From contig NZ_LHVH01000017.1 in assembly GCF_001269885.1 (NCBI RefSeq), positions 930,001 to 994,000 of the forward strand: a stretch of DNA of 64,000 bases. The letters are read 5' to 3'. This DNA comes from Pseudomonas kilonensis (GTDB taxonomy: Bacteria > Pseudomonadota > Gammaproteobacteria > Pseudomonadales > Pseudomonadaceae). Shown here in pieces: positions 35,085 to 43,900 of this stretch (the first letter of the stretch is position 1; each line of letters opens with the position of its first letter). The notes beneath the pieces are model-generated. The model was not told the DNA's origin, searched no databases, and saw nothing but the letters and a program-made list of their open reading frames with translations. Position numbers and translations under genes: made by a program.

Positions 35085-38000
35085 ATGTCACCCGATTCCA
35101 CACAGTCCCCGGAAAAAATACAGCCAAAGCCACGGGCCACGGAGAGTCTGCACGCGGACTTCCTGGAAGCCGCCATGCCGGCATGGCTCATCGAGGCTTC
35201 GACGCAACGCAGGCAGGCGATGAAGCAAGTCGGAACGCAGATGCCGGCCTGGTACGCGAACGCTTCGCCAGAGCAGCGCAAGGTCGTGGATGCCTGTTTT
35301 AAGGAAAGTCTTGCGGCACAGAATCAACTGGATAAGACCATGTCCTCATTCCAGGACATCGATACCTTTGCCAGGCCGCTGTTGGTTCAGGCACTGAAAG
35401 ATCAATTCAAGATAGAGCTGGATGTCGACAAGACCTTGTTGTGCCTTAGACGAGCCACGGAAATGGGTGTGTTCAGGATAGAAATTGGTACGTTTGAGTT
35501 GTTGAAGCTGCCTATGCTGCAGGCCGCGCTGCACAACTTCGAAAGTTGGGAATGCGATCACGATGCCTACCACCATAGCTCCGGATTTGTCAGGGAAACG
35601 GGAACCCCTGACGCATACGCACCCGTGGCTCTGAGCCTGTCGGTAAGCCAATTCCTCACCCTGTGCCGTACCCTAGATATCGGTACCAAGTACCAGGCCT
35701 ACCTCAAATCGTTTTTTTACCCGGCTGACGCGGCGATCGAAACGACTTTGCGCCAGCACTTCATTGCCAGCCAGAAAACCGCGATGAGGGCCGCCGCCGA
35801 ACAAGCGCTGCTGGCAAAGGATATCGAGCCCGGGGATCACGCGATGATTCTTTCGGTCATCGAGGGGGAGAACAACCCTTGGCTGGGCAAAAAACCGGTC
35901 TGGTTCGAAGACATGACCGTTATGAAGCAACGGCTGGTGGGCTGTGTTGCGTTCACGATTTGTGAAATGCATCGCTACAGCGATGAAACGATTCTCTACG
36001 TGCCTCATGACCCCGAACATCCGCTGAAGCGTTACAACGGCGATCAACTGAAAACACGCATCAAACAATTGCTTACCACGCCCGATACTGGGCAATCTCA
36101 AGACATCGGCCCCACGCCTTATCAACGTTTTTTCAGTCAGTTCGTGCCGTACGATATGCGGCCTTATTTCTTCAGTCAGTTTGTCCAGGAAGCGGCCCAT
36201 TCACTAGGCGATACAGTGATTTCTATAGGCGAAACCATCAGCGATTCGCCATGGATGATTTTCATCGAGTCCACTAATCCAGCCTATAGCCTGACGTACA
36301 TTAAAAATCCTGCCCCCAAACACCCAAAAATGCAGCGTGAATCTGATCCCTATATCGCAGCTTCGACGGTGAGCCGCAAAGGGCAAGCATTGTGGGACGA
36401 TAACTTGGATCCGTGGGACTACCTCTATGATCGACATCGTGAAAAGGTACTGGCCGATGCGCGCAGTCATGCGGTTCCAACGGATGATGTCGACACCAAG
36501 GCAAGGGATGCAAAGCTGGCCCATTTAATGGAGGAGGGTCTGTTTGCACTCAACCTGGTATCCATGTTCGTTCCGGTGTTGGGCGAGGTCATGATGGTCG
36601 TCATGGCGGGACAGCTTTTATATGAAACCCTTGAAGGTGCGGTCGAGTGGGGCGAAGGCGACAAACGGGCAGCCAAGGCTCACTTGATCGACGTCGCAGA
36701 AAACCTGGCGTTGATGGGCGCGATGGCCGGTGTGGGGGCCGGGGTCAGCAAGCTGGCCGCCATCAAGCCTGAACCGGTGATCGAGTGCCTTGAGCCTGTG
36801 ACGTTGCCTAATGGCGAAACACGCTTGTGGAAGCCGGAACTGAGCAGCTATGAAAGCGCTGTAACACTCACCGATACGAGCACTCCGAACGCGCTGGGGC
36901 AATACGAAGTCGATGGGAAAACCCATATTCGTTTAGGGGGAAAGGTGTACGAGCAGTTTTTCGACGCATCGATCCACAAATGGCGAATCAAGCATCCAAC
37001 GGACGAGGCGGCGTACCAACCTATCCTCCTGCATAACGGCAACGGAGCCTGGCGGCATTCGCTGGAGCGCCCGATGGCGTGGGATCGCCTGACGCTGCTC
37101 AGGCGCATGGGCCATGAGACCGCGGCGTTTTCGGATGAGATGCTGCTCAGGCTCGCCGATGTCAGCGGCGTCAGCGATGACGCGCTACGCAAAATGCACA
37201 TGGACCGAATGATGCCCCCTCCCGAGCTGAGGGATGCGATGCGGCTGTTCAAGGCGGATGCCGAGGCCGCGCAGGTGATTGATCAGTTGCAAGCTGAAGA
37301 AAATCCGGGAGGGTTAACCCGGCAGCAAGTTTTTGAAAGGATCTACAAGGGCACGGAACCTGTGGACAGTCGTATCAGGATTTTGCAGCGTGAGTGCCCA
37401 GGCCTTAGCGAGGCTGCCGCCCAGGAGGTCATCGCCCACGGTAGTGCTGCGGATCTCGCCCGTCTTGACGCAAAGCGCCGCGCGCCGTTGAGCATGCTCG
37501 AAGAGGCTCGCTGGTATGCACGACAAGGACGTCAGGTTCGGGCGTATGGGGGATTGCACAGCGACAATATCGTTTCGGCGGACAGCCGACGCTTGGCATT
37601 GCATGCCCTGGAAAGACTGCCGGGCTGGCCCGTTACGCTGCGCCTGGAAGTGCGCGAGGGAAGCGACGCGGGTGCGCTGCTCGAAAGCATCGGCGACAAG
37701 AATGCGCCTGAAAAAAAATACCTGATCAAAAACGGACCTGGCTATCAGGCCTTCAATGAGCTGGGTGAGGAGCCTGGTGGCATGCCCCGGCGGGGCGGCA
37801 ACTTCTACCGTTCGATCCTGCAGGTTCTGCCCGCTGATGCGCGTTCCGCCCTGGGGCTGCCGGAGGGGAACGGCCCCGAGCTGCAACGCATGATCATCGA
37901 TTACGCCTACCTGCATCGTGGGGACATGACCCAGCTCCTTGAAACCCCCGCCAAGCGCTTCAAACCACCGGTTCGCGTGAGCGCGACGCTCAAGGGGTAT

Positions 38001-41000
38001 TACGCGAGCGGCCGGGGTAGGGGAATGCATCCTTCCATTGAGGCGCGGGTGGAGGCACTTTACCCCAGCGAGCCACAGGCCGAGGCGTTCATCAGGCAAC
38101 AACGGGGCAAGACCGAACGGCAGATCTATTTGGAACTGCAAACGCGCCAGCGCGAGTGGGAGTCGCTCGACGGCACGCTTGAACAATGGCTGGGCGAGAC
38201 GCTCGGCAGCCCGGCCGATGCGCATAAAAATAGGTTTGCGCAGGCGCTCAGGGACGGTTGGCGCAATCGCCCGTTAGCGCAAGAGTCCCCCGAAGGCGCG
38301 CGGCTGGTGCTTTCCTGTGAGGTGTCGCTGCCCCCAATAGCCACCCATTTTGCGCATGTACGGGAATTGTCGGTGATTGGCGGCGGCATGACAGACGCCA
38401 ATGCGGATGCCTTCCTGGCACTTTTCCCTGGGGTCACGAAATTGGAGATTGGCCTCAGGGAATCCGGATTCCTCGATCTGTCCTTCGGGCACCCGCCGTT
38501 GACCACCTTGCCGCACGCGGTGAGCCAGATGCCAGGACTCACCGACTTGCGGTTTTCCACCGCTGCTGTCTCGCTGGCCGAGAGTTTTCCACAAAGGCTC
38601 TCTTCGCTGACTTCACTGGAGGTGCTGCACATCGATTACTCAGGTTTCGATCAGACCGCCATGCACAACCTTGACCTGACACCATTGAGCCGTTTGCGTA
38701 CGTTGAAAATCGAGGCGCCTCAAACGTTATCGCAATGGCCTGAATACGTGCAGCGTCTTCCCCGGCTCGAACGCCTGGAGCTGTCGCGCACATCGATACG
38801 TACGCTGCCGGATGCAATATTCGAAGGGCACGAAAAGTTGTGGGCCGGGCTATCGCTGAATTGGTCAGCGCTGACTCCGCAAGCGTTCGCGCGCGCCTAC
38901 CGGTACGTCAGCGAATACTCGGGAGCGTTCGGCCATTTGGTGGACGTGGATCAAATGGTGGACGGCTACTGTCGCGGGCAATTGCGCTTGCTGGTCGGGG
39001 AGGCCGAGTCTGTCGGGCGCCTGCCCGTGAAATTTGACAGTGCCTCCAATACTCCTCAGGAACGATTTGCTGCGGTAGAAGCACTCAGGGCTGAACACGA
39101 TGGAATCTTTGCGCAGTTTTTTTTCGAGCCGACGGGGGCGGAAGATTTGTCATACGCCTTGCTTTCGCCAGTGTGGTGGGAGGGCGGAGGTCTGTTGTTT
39201 CGAGCGTTGCGAGACAGCTGGCGCGGCGCTGTACGCCAACGCCTGGGTTTGCCGACCGCAGGGGGCTCCTTGTTTGAGCTGCCGGCTTCCGGGTCTGCTC
39301 TTCCCGGTAAGCAGTTTGCGGCGCTCCCAGCGTTGCCGCCCGCAAGCTTCTCCCACGTAGAAACGCTGCGCTTGGGATCGTTGGATGTTTCCCCCCGGCA
39401 GGCGCGCAACTTTTTCAGGGCCTTCAGCGGTACGCGAACATTGGAAATAAGCGGCAACGGCTTCACCGAGCTGCCTTTCGACGCCGAAGACTTGCCGGCC
39501 TTGACGCAACTCGATATGCGCAACAACAACCTGCTCGTCACGCCCACTGTTCAAGCGCAGTTCAATGGGTTGACGATGCTTGAGCAACTGAATCTGGAAA
39601 ACAACCCGCTCGAGACGCTTGATGTCAGTGCCTTGACCCGGCTCAAGGCACTGGGCCTCAAAGCCACCCAGTTGCGGGCTTGGCCAGCCGGTGCCGAGAA
39701 CCTGACGCAGCTTTCCTGGCTTGACTTGCGGGATAACCAACTGCAGTCGCTCCCACCAACAGTGCTGTCCAATGATGAAGTCCTGTTAAAGACCCATTTG
39801 GCCGGTAATCTCTTCAGCCCTGAAGGCGAGGCAGCCTTGAGTGCGGCATATCAGCGAGTCGAAGATGCAAGAGGGCTTCCCCATGGGGCATTGGCCCGAT
39901 TTGCCAAGGAGTCTGTACCGGATCAATTCCCGCCGACGGAAACAAGCTGGTCGATCGCTCAACTTCTATTACCGCCGCCCGAGGCGTCGGCCGTGGTCGA
40001 GGGGGATGCGGGACGCAAACTGCGCCTGCAGCGGCTGGATCCGATCCTGACCCAGGAACAGGCAGCCCTGAAGCTCGGGCAATGGCGTGAAAACGGGATG
40101 ACCGAGACGCAGATCGACGACCAGGTCAGCCAGTGGCATCAATCGTGTGTCTTGCTGACTCGACGGTTGAATGACTGGCTCTTCATCAGAGAAGTTCGAG
40201 TCGCAGGGGGCACCGTTTCCGCGCAAAGCCGCGCGCTGGCGGCCAAGAGCATCCGTGAGGTTTGGCAAGAGGGACTGATACGCCACGGTGGGGCAGGACA
40301 AACACTCAGTCTGCATGGCCTGCAATTGGGCGACTTGCCTGAGTTGGGTGTGCAATTTCCTGGCGTGACGACGCTGGAGCTTTCGGGTGTCTTGCTGACC
40401 GAACGGGGCTCAAACGGTTTCTTCGGTTCCTTTGCTCATTTGAATCGATTGGACCTGGGCGGCAATGAACTGACCGCCGTTCCGGATGCTGTCCTGCAAA
40501 TGGAGCAATTGGAGCATCTGGGATTCGGTGATAACTACTTGCCGCCTGCGGCGGCTTACCCGTTATTGACAAACGGTCGCCTGCGTTCGCTTAACTTGAC
40601 CATTAATAGACTGGTCACGTTCGATCCTCCGGATTTTGGCCAGATCGAAGCACTGGACCTCAGCTATAACGAGATAGAAAACTGGCCCAGTCAGCTATTG
40701 AACGCGCAAGAGCTGGGTGTGCTGAACTTGAGCGGCAACGAGTTTACTGATCTTCCGGCGTGGTTGCTGGATGGCAGCCACCAGAGGCTCGTGGACGGAA
40801 TGGATTTGAGTGATAACGAAGACCTGTCGCTCAACACATTTTATGAACTCAGGGAATACCTTGAGTCAGGCAATCGCGAAGAGGTTTTAGGATTTTCCCG
40901 AGACGAAATCGATAGCTTGATCGCCATGTCAGAGGCGCCGCAAGACGATATCTCGGACTCCAATGACGACTCCGATGGTGGCGCAGGCGCTGATGGCCGT

Positions 41001-41996
41001 TACGATCCGCATGCCTCTGTCGCTGCGGTCGAACCTCTTCTTGATCCGACGGGCGACGCATCGGCCGAGGCGCTGAGTCCATGGCTGGTGGGCTCAAACA
41101 GTGAACAAATCACGGTCCGGAGCCGGATCTGGGCGCAGTTGGCCGAAGAAAACGATCACGAGCGGTTCTTCCAATTGCTTGCGCTGTTGCCCGATACGTT
41201 CGATTTCAGGTTTGACCGGGCAGAACTGACGCGACGGGTCTGGAACATCATGGACGCTGCCAGCGAAAACAGCGAGTTGCGTCAGTTGCTGTTTCAAAAC
41301 GCCGAAACCCACGGTACTTGCATCGATGGCCGCATCTTGACCTTTAGCGAGTTGGAAGTGCGTGTGTTTGTCTTTCAGGCCTTGCGTGACATTCCGCTGG
41401 ACCGTCCCCTGCTCAGGGGCCAGGCGTTGCTGCGCTTGTCGCGGCAGTTGTTCCGGCTGGAGAGGGTCGAAACGTTGGCTGAAGCGGCCGGCCAGGGCAG
41501 GGATCGGGCGGAAGTACGCCTGCGTTATCGCATTGGCCTGACGAGCGGATGGGGCGACGGCATCGATTTGCCGGGGCAGCCTACGCACATGGCGTTCGGC
41601 GCGCCGATCACTGGAGAACTGGCGGCGCGCACCCGCACCTCGATTCTTGAGGCAGAGCGCAGCGATGCGCTATTGGTGAGCATGGTGTCGCGTGATTACT
41701 GGATGACCTATCTTCGGGAGCGACATCCACAACAAATGCGCAATATCGAAGACGTTGTCGCCAATAGGCGTCATGAGCTCCTGGACGCACTGGAGGATCG
41801 CCGGGCTGATGGCGGAATCGATACGCAGCGGTACAACCTGGAACTCAATGCGTTGGGCCGAACAGTCGATGCCCTGCGCACGGAGAAGCTGGTTGAGTTG
41901 ACGCGAAGCGAGTTGAACGATTTGCGAAGCACCGTTGGTGAAGCGGAGCAATTCGGTAACCGTTCACCCCAACCTGGACCGTCACGCCGCAACTGA
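35085..41996 (+). CDS. giant LRR protein with NEL-type E3 ubiquitin ligase domain (predicted effector/toxin)
   Basis: This 2303-residue protein has several parts. Residues about 25-480 resemble the dermonecrotic-toxin-like N-terminal domain (DUF6543) of large Pseudomonas proteins. A hydrophobic helical stretch follows (about 485-560, LVSMFVPVLGEVMMVVMAG). Leucine-rich repeats come in three blocks, near 1090-1255, 1470-1577 and 1741-1895, with units such as LTQLDMRNNNLLVTP and LGVLNLSGNEFTDLP. The C-terminus (about 2010-2290) matches the NEL ubiquitin ligase domain of IpaH/SspH/SlrP: Cys2079 in THGTCIDGRILTF is the Cys-x-Asp catalytic site. ATG 35085 has AAGGAG 6 bases upstream. There is no signal peptide and no secretion system in the window. 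NEL domains transfer ubiquitin to host proteins, so a eukaryotic target is inferred. Confidence 0.88.
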   Translation: MSPDSTQSPEKIQPKPRATESLHADFLEAAMPAWLIEASTQRRQAMKQVGTQMPAWYANASPEQRKVVDACFKESLAAQNQLDKTMSSFQDIDTFARPLLVQALKDQFKIELDVDKTLLCLRRATEMGVFRIEIGTFELLKLPMLQAALHNFESWECDHDAYHHSSGFVRETGTPDAYAPVALSLSVSQFLTLCRTLDIGTKYQAYLKSFFYPADAAIETTLRQHFIASQKTAMRAAAEQALLAKDIEPGDHAMILSVIEGENNPWLGKKPVWFEDMTVMKQRLVGCVAFTICEMHRYSDETILYVPHDPEHPLKRYNGDQLKTRIKQLLTTPDTGQSQDIGPTPYQRFFSQFVPYDMRPYFFSQFVQEAAHSLGDTVISIGETISDSPWMIFIESTNPAYSLTYIKNPAPKHPKMQRESDPYIAASTVSRKGQALWDDNLDPWDYLYDRHREKVLADARSHAVPTDDVDTKARDAKLAHLMEEGLFALNLVSMFVPVLGEVMMVVMAGQLLYETLEGAVEWGEGDKRAAKAHLIDVAENLALMGAMAGVGAGVSKLAAIKPEPVIECLEPVTLPNGETRLWKPELSSYESAVTLTDTSTPNALGQYEVDGKTHIRLGGKVYEQFFDASIHKWRIKHPTDEAAYQPILLHNGNGAWRHSLERPMAWDRLTLLRRMGHETAAFSDEMLLRLADVSGVSDDALRKMHMDRMMPPPELRDAMRLFKADAEAAQVIDQLQAEENPGGLTRQQVFERIYKGTEPVDSRIRILQRECPGLSEAAAQEVIAHGSAADLARLDAKRRAPLSMLEEARWYARQGRQVRAYGGLHSDNIVSADSRRLALHALERLPGWPVTLRLEVREGSDAGALLESIGDKNAPEKKYLIKNGPGYQAFNELGEEPGGMPRRGGNFYRSILQVLPADARSALGLPEGNGPELQRMIIDYAYLHRGDMTQLLETPAKRFKPPVRVSATLKGYYASGRGRGMHPSIEARVEALYPSEPQAEAFIRQQRGKTERQIYLELQTRQREWESLDGTLEQWLGETLGSPADAHKNRFAQALRDGWRNRPLAQESPEGARLVLSCEVSLPPIATHFAHVRELSVIGGGMTDANADAFLALFPGVTKLEIGLRESGFLDLSFGHPPLTTLPHAVSQMPGLTDLRFSTAAVSLAESFPQRLSSLTSLEVLHIDYSGFDQTAMHNLDLTPLSRLRTLKIEAPQTLSQWPEYVQRLPRLERLELSRTSIRTLPDAIFEGHEKLWAGLSLNWSALTPQAFARAYRYVSEYSGAFGHLVDVDQMVDGYCRGQLRLLVGEAESVGRLPVKFDSASNTPQERFAAVEALRAEHDGIFAQFFFEPTGAEDLSYALLSPVWWEGGGLLFRALRDSWRGAVRQRLGLPTAGGSLFELPASGSALPGKQFAALPALPPASFSHVETLRLGSLDVSPRQARNFFRAFSGTRTLEISGNGFTELPFDAEDLPALTQLDMRNNNLLVTPTVQAQFNGLTMLEQLNLENNPLETLDVSALTRLKALGLKATQLRAWPAGAENLTQLSWLDLRDNQLQSLPPTVLSNDEVLLKTHLAGNLFSPEGEAALSAAYQRVEDARGLPHGALARFAKESVPDQFPPTETSWSIAQLLLPPPEASAVVEGDAGRKLRLQRLDPILTQEQAALKLGQWRENGMTETQIDDQVSQWHQSCVLLTRRLNDWLFIREVRVAGGTVSAQSRALAAKSIREVWQEGLIRHGGAGQTLSLHGLQLGDLPELGVQFPGVTTLELSGVLLTERGSNGFFGSFAHLNRLDLGGNELTAVPDAVLQMEQLEHLGFGDNYLPPAAAYPLLTNGRLRSLNLTINRLVTFDPPDFGQIEALDLSYNEIENWPSQLLNAQELGVLNLSGNEFTDLPAWLLDGSHQRLVDGMDLSDNEDLSLNTFYELREYLESGNREEVLGFSRDEIDSLIAMSEAPQDDISDSNDDSDGGAGADGRYDPHASVAAVEPLLDPTGDASAEALSPWLVGSNSEQITVRSRIWAQLAEENDHERFFQLLALLPDTFDFRFDRAELTRRVWNIMDAASENSELRQLLFQNAETHGTCIDGRILTFSELEVRVFVFQALRDIPLDRPLLRGQALLRLSRQLFRLERVETLAEAAGQGRDRAEVRLRYRIGLTSGWGDGIDLPGQPTHMAFGAPITGELAARTRTSILEAERSDALLVSMVSRDYWMTYLRERHPQQMRNIEDVVANRRHELLDALEDRRADGGIDTQRYNLELNALGRTVDALRTEKLVELTRSELNDLRSTVGEAEQFGNRSPQPGPSRRN

Positions 41997-42088
41997 TCCG
42001 CGGTTGCGGATCTGAAGGCCGATCTGTCGATACCGGTGCCGTCGATGGGTCGGTTTGCTGATGTTAAAGCGTAGGCTTGTTTGCTGCT

Positions 42089-42252
42089 CTAGTGTCCTGT
42101 TTCGCAAATACGTTTCTTTTTTGGCGAGTGGCTGTTGTCGTCAGGCAAGGCGCCGCGACGAGTCATAGCCCGCTATGGCGAGGAGCGGCAACGCAGCATG
42201 ACGACAACAGACGCCGTCAAAAAGGAACAGTATTTGTGATACAGGACACTAG
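42089..42252. mobile_element. MITE-like 164-bp palindromic element
   Basis: The two ends, CTAGTGTCCTGT and ACAGGACACTAG, are perfect inverted repeats. The symmetry continues imperfectly inward for about 55 bases per side (through GCTGTTGTCGTC / GACGACAACAG), with a perfect central hairpin CATAGC-CC-GCTATG. It encodes nothing, lies between two accessory genes, and is bounded by CTAG at both ends. This looks like a non-autonomous miniature transposable element; the parent transposase is not in the window. Confidence 0.6.
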
Positions 42253-42274
42253 CTACTGTCATATCTGACAGTAG
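42253..42274. promoter_or_regulatory. perfect palindrome upstream of the metalloprotease
   Basis: CTACTGTCA-TATC-TGACAGTAG has 9-bp perfect arms. It abuts the right end of the MITE-like element and lies 58 bases before the metalloprotease start. It may be an operator or an mRNA leader hairpin. Confidence 0.45.
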
Positions 42275-42331
42275 TCGTCCCGGTTTAATGGGATCAGTCT
42301 TATGGCTCCTGTCTTCGCAAGGAAATACGCC

Positions 42332-43804
42332 ATGAATACTGGAAATCCATTCTCTACGGCTGGGCGCTCCGGCCTGACAGCGCTGACGTTGGTACTTGCG
42401 CTGCCCGCACTGGTCAGCGCTGCAACCGATAGCCCCGAAAATTCGCCCCAAGCGACGTCGGCCAGTATATATGCCGATACAATCGGCAGCGCGCGCTTTG
42501 AGCGTTCGGCTATCAAGGTTGAGCAGGGGTACACGGTAGAAAGCGGCAATTTGTACACCCGCGATGGCGAAACAGGCTCGCTGGTGGTGGTCAGGTCGCC
42601 TGATGGTGCGGTCACCGCGATTGTCGATGAGCCTGGCAAGCGCGGTTTGTTGGTGGTCGATGCGCAGGGGAAAAGCACTTTTACCCAAGAGCCGCCCGAC
42701 GATTATATGACTCCCGATACCGTTGAGATGTCTGAGACTTCAGTGCCTGCGGTGGACAATTCAAAAGCTGGTGAGCCGCGCTATATCGATATGCTGGTGG
42801 CTTACACCGCCTATGCCTTGGGTCGATTGAATACAGACCCTATCGCCTTTGCTCTGGCACAACTGGAGACAGCCAATCTCGGCCTCAGGAATTCACGGGT
42901 TGAGAATCTTTCCTTGCGACTCGCCGCAGTTAATGTTTTTGACGTGGCCCACAATACTTCGGGGGACGGACTGATCGCTTGGCAGGATATGCTGGAGCCT
43001 TACAGAACCCTCTATAGCACTGACGTCAGTGCAGCTTACTCAGTGGCAGCAGGTGCGGGTGGAATAGCTTTTGCTCCTGGCTATACGAGCGTTAGCAACT
43101 GGGTACAACCAGCCGCTTTTCGACATGAAGTTGGGCACAATGCTGGCGGCGGAGACTGCAATAACAATCCGAGCAACTATAATTTTGGCTATAACAATGG
43201 AAAATCCTCTACTTACCTTTGCGGTAACAAGGTTCCCTATTATTCGACGCCGGCAGTCAAGGATACACATGGCTTGCCATTGGGCAATGCACAAACCGCC
43301 GATATGGCTCGTGTATGGCGAGAAAATGCGGCGCGAATGTCAGGCTACAATGCGGAGTTGCCAGGTCTACGTATGCTGGTTGTCAGTGGACTGCAAGATC
43401 AGGTGTCGACTTATCTCCGAGTCCCCGGCATTGAGCGACTTTACAGTGGGGGGATAGTTGCTCTGAATGCAAATATTGGTCCTACTCAGTTGACGCCCGG
43501 CACAGACGAGAAGTTTACGATGTTGAATGCGTCATTATTAAACGCCCAGGGTCAAGCGGTAGTCGTGAAGTTGCGGGGTGTCCGCACCGAAGAGGGGGGG
43601 GAGTACGCTTGGAGGGAGCATATGAACAGCAAGCGCTTTATTGGAGCGCTTAGCCAATGGCTTGGCCTCGAAATACAGTACGATGCACGGGACAATATGG
43701 CGCTCCCGCCGGGATATTACAATGGGATGTTGCAGTTGGAGGCTCGTAGACCTAATTCTGATTGGAAGCAGCCGATTAATGTTTTCATCTCTGTAAAAAA
43801 ATAA
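42332..43804 (+). CDS. secreted metzincin-type metalloprotease (HExxHxxGxxD)
   Basis: This encodes a 490-residue exported protein: signal peptide with TALTLVLALPALVSA, a propeptide-like region to about residue 150, then a catalytic domain. The zinc motif is HEVGHNAGGGD, with His265, Glu266, His269 and Asp275. It fits the metzincin pattern HExxHxxGxxH/D, with Asp as third ligand. The following CGNKVPYYSTPAVKD resembles the C...PYFSNP stretch of reprolysin-like and peptidyl-Asp metallopeptidases (M72 type), supporting that clan. The last 100 residues look like a beta-sandwich. AAGGAAA lies 7 bases before ATG 42332. The gene is more AT-rich than the core genes around it (many AAT, ATT codons near the active site), suggesting transfer. 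No secretion or inhibitor gene is adjacent. Confidence 0.82.
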   Translation: MNTGNPFSTAGRSGLTALTLVLALPALVSAATDSPENSPQATSASIYADTIGSARFERSAIKVEQGYTVESGNLYTRDGETGSLVVVRSPDGAVTAIVDEPGKRGLLVVDAQGKSTFTQEPPDDYMTPDTVEMSETSVPAVDNSKAGEPRYIDMLVAYTAYALGRLNTDPIAFALAQLETANLGLRNSRVENLSLRLAAVNVFDVAHNTSGDGLIAWQDMLEPYRTLYSTDVSAAYSVAAGAGGIAFAPGYTSVSNWVQPAAFRHEVGHNAGGGDCNNNPSNYNFGYNNGKSSTYLCGNKVPYYSTPAVKDTHGLPLGNAQTADMARVWRENAARMSGYNAELPGLRMLVVSGLQDQVSTYLRVPGIERLYSGGIVALNANIGPTQLTPGTDEKFTMLNASLLNAQGQAVVVKLRGVRTEEGGEYAWREHMNSKRFIGALSQWLGLEIQYDARDNMALPPGYYNGMLQLEARRPNSDWKQPINVFISVKK

Positions 43805-43818
43805 ATTGAAGAGATCGC

Positions 43819-43870
43819 GGCCTTCAGCAGCTATTGGATGGGTCTATCCATGCAATAGCTGCTGAAGGCC
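43819..43870. terminator. 18-bp perfect hairpin between convergent genes
   Basis: GGCCTTCAGCAGCTATTG pairs exactly with CAATAGCTGCTGAAGGCC around a 16-base loop, 15 bases after the metalloprotease stop and 30 bases from the metH stop. There is no T-run, so it is a terminator-like or RNA-stabilising structure. Confidence 0.55.
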
Positions 43871-43900
43871 ACAGTCTATCTGGGCTGAAAAGACCTTATA

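Noticed and set aside
35085..43804. The accessory patch considered as a prophage or integrative element
   Set aside because: No integrase, phage structural gene, attachment-site repeat or tRNA gene was seen; only a MITE-like element is present.
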